Shown here: positions 48,446 through 57,029 of the stretch, piece after piece
Position numbering within the stretch: position 1 is the stretch's first letter
How the letters are laid out: each line of letters begins with the position of its first letter
Source of the DNA: Streptomyces sp. NBC_01016
GTDB lineage: Bacteria > Actinomycetota > Actinomycetes > Streptomycetales > Streptomycetaceae
Assembly: GCF_026341035.1 (NCBI RefSeq)
Contig: NZ_JAPEOQ010000002.1
Span: forward strand, 3,472,001-3,536,000
Reading direction: 5' to 3'
Length of the DNA: 64,000 bases
Notes under the pieces: generated by a model
What the model was told of the DNA's origin: nothing
Database searches by the model: none
Seen by the model: only the letters and a program-made list of their open reading frames with translations
Program-made: the position numbers and the translations under genes

Positions 48446-49996
48446 ATGTCCGGACGCCCCATGCCCAGAATGCGCCGACGATCCCTGAAGGCCGCCGCCC
48501 CGGCCGCGGGGGCCGCCCTCCTCCTCGTCTCCACCCTCAGCGGATGCGGTGGCGACGGCGCCTCGGCGGCGGGCGGGGGTGCCACCCTGAAGTGGACCTC
48601 CACCTACTTCCCGACCCACTGGGATCCGGTGGTCGGCGGCAGCGGAGCCCAGTTCCGTGAACTCTCCATGGTCTACGCCTCGTTGACGCGCACCGACGAG
48701 AAGGGCGACGCGGTCCCGGACCTCGCCAAGAGCTGGGACTACAACAAGCGCGGCGACCGGATCACCTTCCATCTGCGCCCGGGACAGAAGTTCAGCGACG
48801 GCGAACCCGTCGACGGGGCAGCGGTGAAGGCGGCGATCGAGCGGGCCAAGAAGCAGAAGAACTCGGCCCTCTTCGGTGACCTCACATCGATCGAATCGGT
48901 GCGGGCGAAGGGCCTCGACGCGATCGTCGACCTCAAGCAAGTCGACTACCAGATACCGCAGTTGCTGGGGCAGCGCGTCCTCCAGATAGCCAGCCCCAAG
49001 GCGGCGAAGTCCCCCGCGAAGCTCGACCAGCAGCCCGTCGGCGCCGGACCGTTCACCGTCACCCAGCTCATCCCCGGCACCAAGGCCGTCCTGAAGAAGA
49101 ACCCGAAGTACTGGGACGCCAAGAACATCCACATCGACCAGGTCGAACTGACCTCGGCGCCCGACGCCTCCACCGTCGTCTCCGGCCTGCAGACCGGCGT
49201 CTACAACTTCGCCGACATCGAGCCCAGCCAGGCCGACGCCGCCAAGAAGGCCGGACTCGACGTCTTCGTCCAGCCCGGCTTCAACGCCTCCAACATCAGC
49301 CTGAACGTCAACAAGAAGCCCTTCGACAACGACAAGGTCGTCGACGCGGTCCGCCATGCGATCGACCGTCAGGAGTTCGTGGACAAGCTGACGTTCGGCT
49401 ACGGGGAGGAGACCGACCAGCCGTTCCCCAAGGGATACACGGCCTACGACCCCACGTCGGCGAACGCCTACCCGTACGACCCGGCGAAGTCGAAGAAGCT
49501 GCTCGCCCAGGCCGGCTACAAGGCGGGTGACATCAAGCTCGACCTCGTCATCCCGGAGGAGCAGCCCGAGGCCGAGATCGTCCAGTCGCAGCTCGCCAAG
49601 GTTGGCATCAAGGTCAACATCAAGATCGACAAGAACTGGGCGACACCGTTCTTCGCCAAGGACCTGACGTTCTCCCTGTACTCGACGACCGGCCGCGACT
49701 CCGCCGCGCAGACCCTCACCGCGCACTTCGGCCCCGACGGGCCGCTCAACCTCAGCACCCCGTACGAGCCGAAGGGCTTCGAGGACGCCATCGCGAAGGT
49801 CCGGGAGACCCGCATCGCCGACCCCGACTACCCGAAGGTGCTCCGGGCCGCGACCCGCGCGGGACTGAACAGCAAGGCGCTGGTCTTCACGTACTCCCAG
49901 CCGAACCTCATCGCCAAGAGCAAGACCGTCTCCGACCTCCCGAAGAACCCGGCCCACATCGACTGGACCGGCGTCACCATCAAGCCCGGGGCGTGA
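48446..49996 (+). CDS. Peptide-type ABC transporter substrate-binding lipoprotein
   Basis: A 516-residue SBP_bac_5 family protein (DppA/OppA/NikA type). A lipoprotein signal ends in LSGC. The binding domain includes LAKSWDYNKRGDRITFHLRPGQKFSDGEPVDGAAVK and PFDNDKVVDAVRHAIDRQEFV. Such proteins bind peptides, glutathione, nickel or other solutes. The leader peptide and flavin genes around it favour a sulfur compound. ATG start chosen at MSGRPMPRMRRRS, which gives a normal signal. The stop lies inside a 21-bp repeat array. Confidence 0.9.
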   Translation: MSGRPMPRMRRRSLKAAAPAAGAALLLVSTLSGCGGDGASAAGGGATLKWTSTYFPTHWDPVVGGSGAQFRELSMVYASLTRTDEKGDAVPDLAKSWDYNKRGDRITFHLRPGQKFSDGEPVDGAAVKAAIERAKKQKNSALFGDLTSIESVRAKGLDAIVDLKQVDYQIPQLLGQRVLQIASPKAAKSPAKLDQQPVGAGPFTVTQLIPGTKAVLKKNPKYWDAKNIHIDQVELTSAPDASTVVSGLQTGVYNFADIEPSQADAAKKAGLDVFVQPGFNASNISLNVNKKPFDNDKVVDAVRHAIDRQEFVDKLTFGYGEETDQPFPKGYTAYDPTSANAYPYDPAKSKKLLAQAGYKAGDIKLDLVIPEEQPEAEIVQSQLAKVGIKVNIKIDKNWATPFFAKDLTFSLYSTTGRDSAAQTLTAHFGPDGPLNLSTPYEPKGFEDAIAKVRETRIADPDYPKVLRAATRAGLNSKALVFTYSQPNLIAKSKTVSDLPKNPAHIDWTGVTIKPGA

Positions 49997-50076
49997 GCGG
50001 CATGCCAGACACCATGAGCGGCATGCCAGACACCGTGAGCGGCGTGCCCGACACCGTGAGCTTCATGCCTGACACG
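49993..50076 (+). repeat. 4 x 21-bp tandem repeat at a gene junction
   Basis: Units 49993-50013, 50014-50034, 50035-50055 and 50056-50076, consensus GTGAGCGGCATGCCAGACACC. The first holds the binding-protein stop (TGA) inside the permease start (GTG). Each unit begins with ATG or GTG in the permease frame, so the permease carries four heptapeptides (M/V-S-G-M/V-P-D-T). Confidence 0.95.
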
Positions 50077-51054
50077 CGGAACAGGACCGCGCATGTACTG
50101 GGGCGCGTCCTGGCGACCGTCGGACGCTCCGTGGCGATCTTCATCCCGGTCTTCGTGGTGGCGACGTTCGTGACGTTCGCGCTGCGCTCGATGAGCGGAC
50201 TCAGCCCGGCCCGCATCCAGTTGGGCGAGAAGGCGACCCCGGAGGCCATCGCCCGCGTCGAGTCCCAGTGGGGCCTCGACCGGCCCTTCCTCGCCCAGTA
50301 CGGCGACTGGTTCAACGGCGTCCTGCACGGGCAGTTGGGCACCAGCTGGACGAACGGCTCCGACATCTCCACCCTCATCGGGACCGGCCTCGGCGTGAGC
50401 CTGTCCGTGGCGGGCGCCGCGCTCGTCATCGGCGTGGTCCTGGGCTTCGTCCTCGGCACCGTGGCCGCGCTGCGCCGGACCACCTGGATCGACCGGGCGG
50501 TCACCGGCTTCGTCACCGTGATCTCCGTGATGCCGGCGTTCGTCGTCGGCATCGTCCTGGTCACCGTGTTCGCCGTCGGCCTCGGCTGGTTCCCGTCCGC
50601 CGGATACGTGCCACTGGCGCAGGGGCTCGGACCGTGGTCGCTGCACATCCTGCTGCCCGCCCTCGCGCTCAGCTGCGACGTCGTCGCCGACGTGGCCCGC
50701 CAACTGCGCACGAGCCTGATCGCCGCCTCCCGCGAGAACTACGTCACCGGGGCCGTCGTCCGGGGCCTCAGCCCCCGACGGATTTTCCTCGGACACGTCC
50801 TGCGCAACGCCCTCGGCCCGACGCTCGCCACCCTCGGCCTCAAGTTCCCCGCCCTCGTGGGTGCCTCCGTCGTCACCGAATGGATCTTCGGCCTGCAGGG
50901 CTTCGGCCGGTTCGCCAACGACGCCGCGCAGGCCGGCGACGTACCCGCCGTCCAGGGAGTGCTCGTGGTGTCGATCGTCCTCGTCGTCGGCTTCAACCTG
51001 ATCGTCAACCTGGTCCTGGCGCGCGTGACGCCGGCCGCGCAGAGGGGGGTGTGA
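49993..51054 (+). CDS. ABC permease, DppB type, with N-terminal heptad repeats
   Basis: A 353-residue membrane permease of the dipeptide/nickel family: one helix, a large loop (ARIQLGEKATPEAIARVESQWGLDRPFLAQYGDWF), five further helices and the EAA loop (RTSLIAASRENYVTGAVVRGLSPRRIFLGHVLRNAL). The first 28 residues are four copies of a 7-residue unit from a DNA repeat; related permeases start near the following RTAHVLGRV region. Any of the four repeat start codons could be used; 49993 is chosen for the GTGA coupling. Partner of the next three genes. Confidence 0.87.
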   Translation: MSGMPDTMSGMPDTVSGVPDTVSFMPDTRNRTAHVLGRVLATVGRSVAIFIPVFVVATFVTFALRSMSGLSPARIQLGEKATPEAIARVESQWGLDRPFLAQYGDWFNGVLHGQLGTSWTNGSDISTLIGTGLGVSLSVAGAALVIGVVLGFVLGTVAALRRTTWIDRAVTGFVTVISVMPAFVVGIVLVTVFAVGLGWFPSAGYVPLAQGLGPWSLHILLPALALSCDVVADVARQLRTSLIAASRENYVTGAVVRGLSPRRIFLGHVLRNALGPTLATLGLKFPALVGASVVTEWIFGLQGFGRFANDAAQAGDVPAVQGVLVVSIVLVVGFNLIVNLVLARVTPAAQRGV

Positions 51055-51060
51055 GCCACC

Positions 51061-51942
51061 ATGATGCGCCGCATCCTCGCCCTCACCACGGGCCGCATCG
51101 CCGTCGTCATCCTCGCCGTCGTCGCCCTGCTCGCTCTCCTCGGACCGCTGCTCGCCCCGCAGAGCCCCCTGGCGACGAGCGGTGACACCCTCGCCGCCGC
51201 CTCCGGGGAGCACTGGCTGGGCACCGACTACCTCGGCCGCGACGTGCTCAGCCGGCTCCTCGACGGGTCCCGTGTCAGCGTCCTCGGCTCGCTCGAAGTC
51301 GCCCTGACCGCACTGGTCGTGGGGGCTATCCCGGGCATCCTGTCGGTGTACCTCGGCAGGGTCTTCGAGTGGCTGACGCTGCGCCTCGCCGACACGCTCG
51401 TCGCGCTGCCGTTCCTGCTGTTCGCCGTCGCGGTGATCGCGCTGCTCGGCAACGGCATCACCCAGGCGATGCTCGTGACCGGCGCGCTGGTGTCCCCGCT
51501 GTTCTACCGGGTGTCCCGCGCCGCCACGCTGGCCGTGGCCCGATCCCCTTACGTAGAGGCCGCGTTGATCTCCGGGGCCTCGATCGGCTGGATCGTGCGA
51601 CGTCATGTCTGGGCGAAGGTGCTGCCGCCGCTCGCGGTCGCCCTCGCGCAGACCATCGGCACCGGCTTCGTGATCGTGTCGAGCCTGACGTTCCTCGGCA
51701 TCGGCGTCCAGCCGCCCGAACCCACCTGGGGCGGGCTGCTCGCCTCCGACCTCGGCTACCTCGGCCAGCAGCCCTGGGCCCCGCTCCCGCCCGCCCTCCT
51801 GATCATGGCGACGGTGTGGGCCGCGAACCTGCTCGCCGACGCGATCCGCGACGTGTCCGGAACGGCCACGAGCGGCCGGGCCCCCACCGGCGCCGGCCGG
51901 AACCGCCTCGACGAGACCGCCCCCGCCGGAGGTACGACATGA
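51061..51942 (+). CDS. ABC permease, DppC type
   Basis: A 293-residue permease, second of the heterodimer: N-terminal helix, APQSPLATSGDTLAAASGEHWLGTDYLGRDVLSRLLDGSRVS (family hallmark), then five helices and the EAA region (ARSPYVEAALISGASIGWIVRRHVWAKVLPP). ATG six bases after the DppB stop, and its own stop overlaps the ATPase start. Works with DppB- and DppDF-like proteins. Confidence 0.92.
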   Translation: MMRRILALTTGRIAVVILAVVALLALLGPLLAPQSPLATSGDTLAAASGEHWLGTDYLGRDVLSRLLDGSRVSVLGSLEVALTALVVGAIPGILSVYLGRVFEWLTLRLADTLVALPFLLFAVAVIALLGNGITQAMLVTGALVSPLFYRVSRAATLAVARSPYVEAALISGASIGWIVRRHVWAKVLPPLAVALAQTIGTGFVIVSSLTFLGIGVQPPEPTWGGLLASDLGYLGQQPWAPLPPALLIMATVWAANLLADAIRDVSGTATSGRAPTGAGRNRLDETAPAGGTT

Positions 51943-52829
51943 CCACAGCGCCCACCGACCTCGCCCGCGAACAGGACCACGACGACGGCATCCGGGCCGC
52001 GCCCGTGCTGTCCCTGCGGGACGTGCGCATCGCCGACACGGCCAGCGACCGGGAGATCGTCCACGGCGTCGGCTTCGAGCTCAGGCCCGGCACGACGGTC
52101 GGCATCGTCGGCGAGTCCGGCAGCGGAAAGACCCTCACCTGCCGCGCGGCGCTCGGCATCCTGCCGCCGCACTTCGAGATCACCGGCGGCCACGTCGAGC
52201 TCGACGGCACCGACACCGCCACCCTGACCGCGAAGCAGTGGACCCGGCTGCGCGGCACCACCATCGCCGCCGTCTTCCAGGACCCGGCCTCCTACCTCAA
52301 CCCCTCGATCCGCGTCGGCGCACAACTCGCCGAGGTGCTCCGCGTGAAGAAGGGCCTGAACCGGCGCGAGGCACGGGCGAAGGCCATCGAGCTGCTCCGG
52401 ACCGTGCACCTGCGTGACCCGGAACTCAGCTACGGCCAGTACCCCCACGAACTCTCCGGCGGCATGCTGCAACGCGTCCTGATCGCCACCGCGATCGCCG
52501 CCGAGCCCCGCATCCTCATCGCCGACGAGGCCACGACGGCACTGGACGTCACGGTCCAGGCGGAGATCCTCGACCTCCTGGCGGACCTGCGCAACCGCGC
52601 GGGCCTCGCCCTCGTGGTCGTCTCCCACGACCTCGCCGTGGTGGCCCAACTCTGCGACGAGGTACTGGTCATGAGGGAGGGCGCCGTCGTAGAGCAGGGC
52701 CCTACGAGCGAGGTGCTGCACGCCCCGCGGCACGAGTACACCCGGCTGCTCATCGCCGAACACGAGCTGTACGGCCTCGAAAGGTTCCGCACGGCGACGT
52801 CGGCCGCTTCCGTCAAGGGGGACGCATGA
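51939..52829 (+). CDS. ABC ATPase, DppD type
   Basis: A 296-residue ATPase: Walker A GESGSGKT, Q-loop FQDPASYLNP, signature LSGGMLQRV, Walker B LIADEATTALD, H-loop VVSHDLA, and the C-terminal peptide-transporter tail with APRHEYTRLL. It has a short acidic N-terminal extension before the core. ATGA overlaps on both sides. Confidence 0.92.
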   Translation: MTTAPTDLAREQDHDDGIRAAPVLSLRDVRIADTASDREIVHGVGFELRPGTTVGIVGESGSGKTLTCRAALGILPPHFEITGGHVELDGTDTATLTAKQWTRLRGTTIAAVFQDPASYLNPSIRVGAQLAEVLRVKKGLNRREARAKAIELLRTVHLRDPELSYGQYPHELSGGMLQRVLIATAIAAEPRILIADEATTALDVTVQAEILDLLADLRNRAGLALVVVSHDLAVVAQLCDEVLVMREGAVVEQGPTSEVLHAPRHEYTRLLIAEHELYGLERFRTATSAASVKGDA

Positions 52830-53698
52830 GCGACAACGACCGTACGGAGTCGGCAGGTTCGGGCCTCGACAATGCGGCGGGTTCGGTCCTCGACGTCGCC
52901 TCGCTCGACGTCCACTACGGCCCCCGCAGGCGCCGCCGCCAAGCCCTGCACGGGGTTTCGCTCAGCGTGGCGCCCGGCGAGACGCTCGGTCTGATAGGCG
53001 AGACAGGATCGGGAAAGTCCACGCTCGCCCGCGCCGTCCTCGGCCTCGTGCCCGCCACATCCGGCACGATCACCGTCGGGGGAGCGGACGTCACCGGCCA
53101 CAGTCGCCGCCAATGGCGCGGACTGCGCCGCCGGGGCGTGATCCAGTACGTCTTCCAGGACCCGCTGCGCAGCCTCGACCCGGACCTGACCATCGAGGAG
53201 TCCCTGAGCGAGCCACTGCGCGTCGGTGGCGTGCCGCGCGCGGAGGCGGCCGAGCGGATCCGCGAGTACCTCGAACGGGTGCGGCTGAGCGAGGAGTTGC
53301 TGGGTCGACTGCCCGGCGAGCTGTCCGGTGGACAGCGTCAACGCGTCGCCGTGGCAAGGGCGTTGGTGACACGCCCCCGACTCGTCATCCTCGACGAACC
53401 CGTCAGCGCCCTCGACTCCGCCAACCGCGTCCAGATCCTGGAGATCCTCAAGGAACTGCGAGCGGACGGCACGGCCCTGGTCTTCATCTCCCACGACCTC
53501 GGCTCCGTCGCAGGCGTCGCCGACCGTGTCGCCGTCCTGTACCGCGGCGAACTCGTCGAGACCGGATCGACGGGCGCCGTCGTCAACGAGCCGCAACACC
53601 CCTACACGCGCCTCCTGCTCGGCTCCGCACCCACCCTGCACGGCGCCCCGGCCACCCGGGCCGAACGCGAGGCGCTGCGCGCCCTGCTGCCCGCCTGA
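52826..53698 (+). CDS. ABC ATPase, DppF type
   Basis: A 290-residue ATPase, second nucleotide-binding subunit: Walker A GETGSGKST, Q-loop FQDPLRSLDPD, signature LSGGQRQRVA, Walker B VILDEPVSALDS, H-loop FISHDLGSVA, and a C-terminal EPQHPYTRLLLGSAP. Final gene of the five-gene transporter; a flavin monooxygenase follows after 36 bp. Confidence 0.92.
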   Translation: MSDNDRTESAGSGLDNAAGSVLDVASLDVHYGPRRRRRQALHGVSLSVAPGETLGLIGETGSGKSTLARAVLGLVPATSGTITVGGADVTGHSRRQWRGLRRRGVIQYVFQDPLRSLDPDLTIEESLSEPLRVGGVPRAEAAERIREYLERVRLSEELLGRLPGELSGGQRQRVAVARALVTRPRLVILDEPVSALDSANRVQILEILKELRADGTALVFISHDLGSVAGVADRVAVLYRGELVETGSTGAVVNEPQHPYTRLLLGSAPTLHGAPATRAEREALRALLPA

Positions 53699-53734
53699 GC
53701 CACCCGCCGCCCGCTCCCACAGAGAGGCACACCC

Positions 53735-55084
53735 ATGCCCCGCAAGAAGATCCACCTCGCGCTGCATCCCTACGGCGTCGGCGGCCCCGGCCAGCACGGC
53801 CTGTGGAAGGACCCGCGCGTCGCGAACAACGCCAGCATCGACATCAACTACTACATACGCCAGGCGCAGGCCGCCGAACACGCCCTGTTCGACGCCCTGT
53901 TCGTCGTCGACAGCCAGTTCATCAACGCCACCTATCCCTCCCACTACCTCAACCGGCTCGAACCCCTCACCCTGCTCTCCGCCGTGGCCACGCACACCCG
54001 GCACGTCGGTCTCGTGGGCACGGCCAGCTCGACGTACAACTCGCCGTACAACCTGGCCCGCCGCTTCGCCTCCCTCGACCACATCAGCGGTGGCCGGGCC
54101 GGCTGGAACGTCGTCACCAGCTTCGACACCGGCACCTCGCGCAACTACGGGTTCGAGGAGCACCTCGACTACGCCACCCGCTACGGCAGGGCCCTGGAGT
54201 TCGTCGAGGTCGCCCGCGGCCTGTGGGACTCGTACGAGGACGACGCGTTCCCTGCCGACGTCGAGCGGAACGTGTTCCTCGACCCGGCCAAGCTGCACGA
54301 ACTGAACCACGTGGGCGAGCACTTCAGGGTCGCGGGCCCGCTCAACCTGTCGCGCTCCCCGCAGGGCCAGCCGGTGATCTTCCAGGCCGGTGTCTCCGAG
54401 GAGGGCCGCGACCTGGCCGCCCGCGTCGCCGAGGGCATCTACGCACCCGGCGGCTCCCTCCAGCAGGCCCAGGAGTACTACACCGACATCAAGCGCCGCA
54501 CCGCCGCCCACGGCCGCGACCCCGAACACATCAAGATCTTCATCCACGGCGGACCGGTCGTCGCCGCCACCGACGAGGCCGCCCGCCGCCGCGAGCGCGA
54601 GATCTTCGAGGAGGACAACGACTTCGACCGCCACCTCGGCCTGCTCGGCCGCTCCTTCGGCGCGTACGACTTCAGCGTCCACGACCTCGACGCGCCCTTC
54701 CCCGACGTCGCCCACCTCGCCGAGAAGGGCGGCAGGACGGGGGCCGCGAAGATCATCGAACGGGCCCGGACCGAGAACCTCACCCTGCGTCAAGTCGCCC
54801 AGTCCCTGGCCGAGTTCCGGCGCTCGCCGTTCGTCGGCGCGCCGGAGACGGTCGCCGACCGGATCGAGGAGTGGTTCGACGCGGGCACCTTCGACGGCAT
54901 CAACCTCGCCTTCCGCACCGAGGAGGAACTCGAGCTCTTCGTCGACGGCGTCGTACCGATCCTCCAGAAGCGCGACCTGTTCCGCACCGCGTACGAGGCC
55001 GACACCCTGCGCGGCAACCTCGGCCTGCCGATCCCGGCCAACCGGCACACCACCGAAACCGCCTCCCTGGGAGCCCAGCGATGA
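53735..55084 (+). CDS. NtaA/SnaA/DszA-type flavin monooxygenase
   Basis: A 449-residue FMNH2-dependent monooxygenase: KKIHLALHPYGVGGPGQH at the start, STYNSPYNLARRFASLDHISGGRAGWNVVTSFD, LSRSPQGQPVIFQAGVSEEGRDLAAR, and a C-terminal FRTAYEADTLRGNLGLPIPANR. It is related to the enzyme encoded at 26.4 kb but clearly different. Together with the transporter upstream and the FMN reductase downstream it makes a complete import-and-cleave unit. The ATG has GAGAGG upstream; the stop overlaps the hydrolase start. Confidence 0.88.
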   Translation: MPRKKIHLALHPYGVGGPGQHGLWKDPRVANNASIDINYYIRQAQAAEHALFDALFVVDSQFINATYPSHYLNRLEPLTLLSAVATHTRHVGLVGTASSTYNSPYNLARRFASLDHISGGRAGWNVVTSFDTGTSRNYGFEEHLDYATRYGRALEFVEVARGLWDSYEDDAFPADVERNVFLDPAKLHELNHVGEHFRVAGPLNLSRSPQGQPVIFQAGVSEEGRDLAARVAEGIYAPGGSLQQAQEYYTDIKRRTAAHGRDPEHIKIFIHGGPVVAATDEAARRREREIFEEDNDFDRHLGLLGRSFGAYDFSVHDLDAPFPDVAHLAEKGGRTGAAKIIERARTENLTLRQVAQSLAEFRRSPFVGAPETVADRIEEWFDAGTFDGINLAFRTEEELELFVDGVVPILQKRDLFRTAYEADTLRGNLGLPIPANRHTTETASLGAQR

Positions 55085-55857
55085 CCAGCCAGTACACCGA
55101 CCACCTCGCCCCCGCGGGCCTGCTCACCCGCGGCACCGTCATCGTGGTGCCCGGACGCGGCGAGAGCCGTGCCGTGTACGAGCGGTTCGGCAGGCGGCTC
55201 GCCGCGGACGCCTACCGCGTACGGGTCGTGGACACCCCGGACCTGAGCGGCGACGACCTCGACGCCTCCCTCGACGCTCTGGTCGGGCGGCTCGCCGAAG
55301 CGGCCGACGGCACGGCGTCCGAATCCGGCGGCGCCCCGGCCGCCCCGCTGGTCCTGGTGGGCTCCGACAGCGGCGCCGCGGCGGTCGCCGCCCTCGTCGC
55401 GGACCCGGCCCGAGCCCGCCGGCTGCACGCGGACGCCGTGGTCCTCGCGGGACTGCCGGGCAGGGCGGCCGCCACCACCGAGGAGTGGGACGAGGAACTC
55501 GACGTCCGCACCTCCTGCCCGACACACCGTGGCGTGCTCACGGACGACACCCTCGTACGCCGTGGAGAGCTGAACACACCCGTGCCGGATCCGGTCCTGG
55601 AGCTGGCCCACGACAGTGCGGCGGACCTCCCGCAGCTGTTCCTCGTCGGTGACGCCGACCCGCTGGCGGACCGCGACGCCCTCGCGCTCACGGTGGAGAA
55701 GTCGGTCTCGGCCCGGCTCGCCGTGGTGCACGGCGCCCACCACGACGTACTCAACGACAAGCAGCACCGCTCGGTGGCCGCGGAGGTCGTGACGTTCCTC
55801 GAAGCGCTGCGCGAAGGCCTGACGCCCGCGGTCACGGTCGTGTCGAGCGCGTGGTGA
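55081..55857 (+). CDS. Alpha/beta hydrolase with atypical nucleophile elbow
   Basis: A 258-residue alpha/beta-fold protein: oxyanion region VIVVPGRGESRAVYERFG, elbow LVLVGSDSGAAAV, late Asp in LFLVGDADPLADRD, His in VVHGAHHDVLNDKQHRS. Aligning LVGSDSG with the common LVGHSMG puts Asp, not Ser, at the nucleophile position, as in dehalogenases and epoxide hydrolases. A one-residue shift would place Ser there instead. It probably processes the product of the monooxygenase, with which it overlaps by ATGA. Confidence 0.82.
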   Translation: MTSQYTDHLAPAGLLTRGTVIVVPGRGESRAVYERFGRRLAADAYRVRVVDTPDLSGDDLDASLDALVGRLAEAADGTASESGGAPAAPLVLVGSDSGAAAVAALVADPARARRLHADAVVLAGLPGRAAATTEEWDEELDVRTSCPTHRGVLTDDTLVRRGELNTPVPDPVLELAHDSAADLPQLFLVGDADPLADRDALALTVEKSVSARLAVVHGAHHDVLNDKQHRSVAAEVVTFLEALREGLTPAVTVVSSAW

Positions 55858-55925
55858 CTCGCACGGCCCTGCGGCGCCCGTAGTCGCCCGCCCTCCCGCC
55901 CTCACCTCTCACGAAAGGCCCCACC

Positions 55926-56483
55926 ATGGCCACCATCCTCTCCGTGTCCGGCAGCCCCTCCGCCACGTCCCGCACCGCGCGACTCCTGGAACATCTCGAC
56001 GAACGGCTGCGAGACCAGGGACACGAGGTGACCTCGTTGCAGGTACGCACCCTGCCGGCCGACGCGCTGCTGGGCGCGGAGTTCGGGCACCCGGCCATCG
56101 TGGAGGCCATCGCGCGGTTCGAGCGGGCGGACGGCATCGTCATCGGCACGCCCGTCTACAAGGCCGCCTACTCGGGCCTGTTGAAGTCGCTCCTCGACCT
56201 GCTCCCGCAGTACGCCCTGGCCGGAAAGACCGTGCTGCCCCTGGCGACGGGCGGCACCACGGCCCACGTCCTGGCCCTCGACTACGCCCTGCGCCCCGTC
56301 CTGAACTCGATGGGGCCGCACCACATCCTGCCGGGCTGGTTCACCCTCGACCGTGATGTCACGGTCGGCGAGGGTGGGGAACTGGTCGTCGCCGAGCCGT
56401 CCGCCGAGGCGCTCGCCGAGGTCACGGACCGGTTCTCCGCGGCGCTCGGTGGGCGGACGGTGGCACTGGCGCAGGCGGGATGA
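55926..56483 (+). CDS. NADPH-dependent FMN reductase, SsuE-like
   Basis: A 185-residue flavodoxin-fold reductase: phosphate-binding loop SVSGSPSATSRT (residues 6-17), GTPVYKAAYSGLLKSLLDLLP and LPLATGGTTAHVLALDYALRPVLNSMG, as in SsuE/MsuE. It provides FMNH2 to two-component monooxygenases, so it could serve the LLM enzymes of both sulfur loci. ATG start with GAAAGG upstream. Last gene of the second sulfur locus. Confidence 0.92.
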   Translation: MATILSVSGSPSATSRTARLLEHLDERLRDQGHEVTSLQVRTLPADALLGAEFGHPAIVEAIARFERADGIVIGTPVYKAAYSGLLKSLLDLLPQYALAGKTVLPLATGGTTAHVLALDYALRPVLNSMGPHHILPGWFTLDRDVTVGEGGELVVAEPSAEALAEVTDRFSAALGGRTVALAQAG

Positions 56484-56486
56484 CGC

Positions 56487-56879
56487 TCAGCCCGTGGTGA
56501 GGGCACCTCGTGCGCGCTCGGCGACGTCGGCCGGGGCGGCGGCGATGACGTCGTCGAGCGCGGAACGGGAGGACCGCAGGTCGTCGATGGCCCGGGAGAT
56601 GCGATCCCGCTCCTTCAGCAGGTCGCCGACGAGGTCGGGGCAGGTCGGCACAAGACGCTCGTCCTCGTCGCGCAGGCACGGCAGGATCGTGGCGATGGTG
56701 GCGGTGTTCAGGCCGGCGGCGAGCAGGCTGCGGATGCGGCGCACGGTGTGCACGTCGGCCTCGCCGTATTCGCGGTAGCCGCTGGGGCGGCGCACGGGAT
56801 GCAGCAGCTGCTGCTCCTCGTAGTAGCGCAGCAGCCGCTCGTGGACGCCCGTCCTGCGGGACAGCTCACCGATCCGCAC
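56487..56879 (-). CDS. MerR family transcriptional regulator
   Basis: A 130-residue MerR protein: HTH MRIGELSRRTGVHERLLRYYEEQQLLHPVRRPSGYREYGEADV (residues 1-43), a dimerising helix about 75-110 and a short effector tail with one Cys (PTCPDLV). The GTG start faces the divergent MDR gene; an 18-bp palindrome in the promoter region is its likely site. Confidence 0.9.
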   Translation of the reverse strand: MRIGELSRRTGVHERLLRYYEEQQLLHPVRRPSGYREYGEADVHTVRRIRSLLAAGLNTATIATILPCLRDEDERLVPTCPDLVGDLLKERDRISRAIDDLRSSRSALDDVIAAAPADVAERARGALTTG

Positions 56880-56911
56880 GTGATCCTCCTCGACACGACT
56901 TGACTGTCACC

Positions 56912-56942
56912 TTGACTCTCACATTGATGTGAGACTTTACCG
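56912..56942 (+). promoter_or_regulatory. MerR-type promoter with 18-bp operator
   Basis: Perfect inverted repeat TCTCACAT-TG-ATGTGAGA (56917-56934) lies between a -35 TTGACT (56912-56917) and a -10-like TTACCG (56937-56942), a 19-bp spacer. Long spacers with a central palindrome are the hallmark of MerR-activated promoters. It would drive the MDR gene at 57030. Confidence 0.8.
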
Positions 56943-57029
56943 TTCCGGGTGTGAGCGGGGGAGGCCGCCGGACGGCAGCCTCCTCGGCCACGTGGTCCAA
57001 CCCCGCACCCCTGGAAGGGTTTTCACACC

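Noticed and set aside
52430..55048. 872-codon open frame on the minus strand across two ABC ATPases and a monooxygenase
   Set aside because: It crosses three clear plus-strand genes and has only shadow composition.
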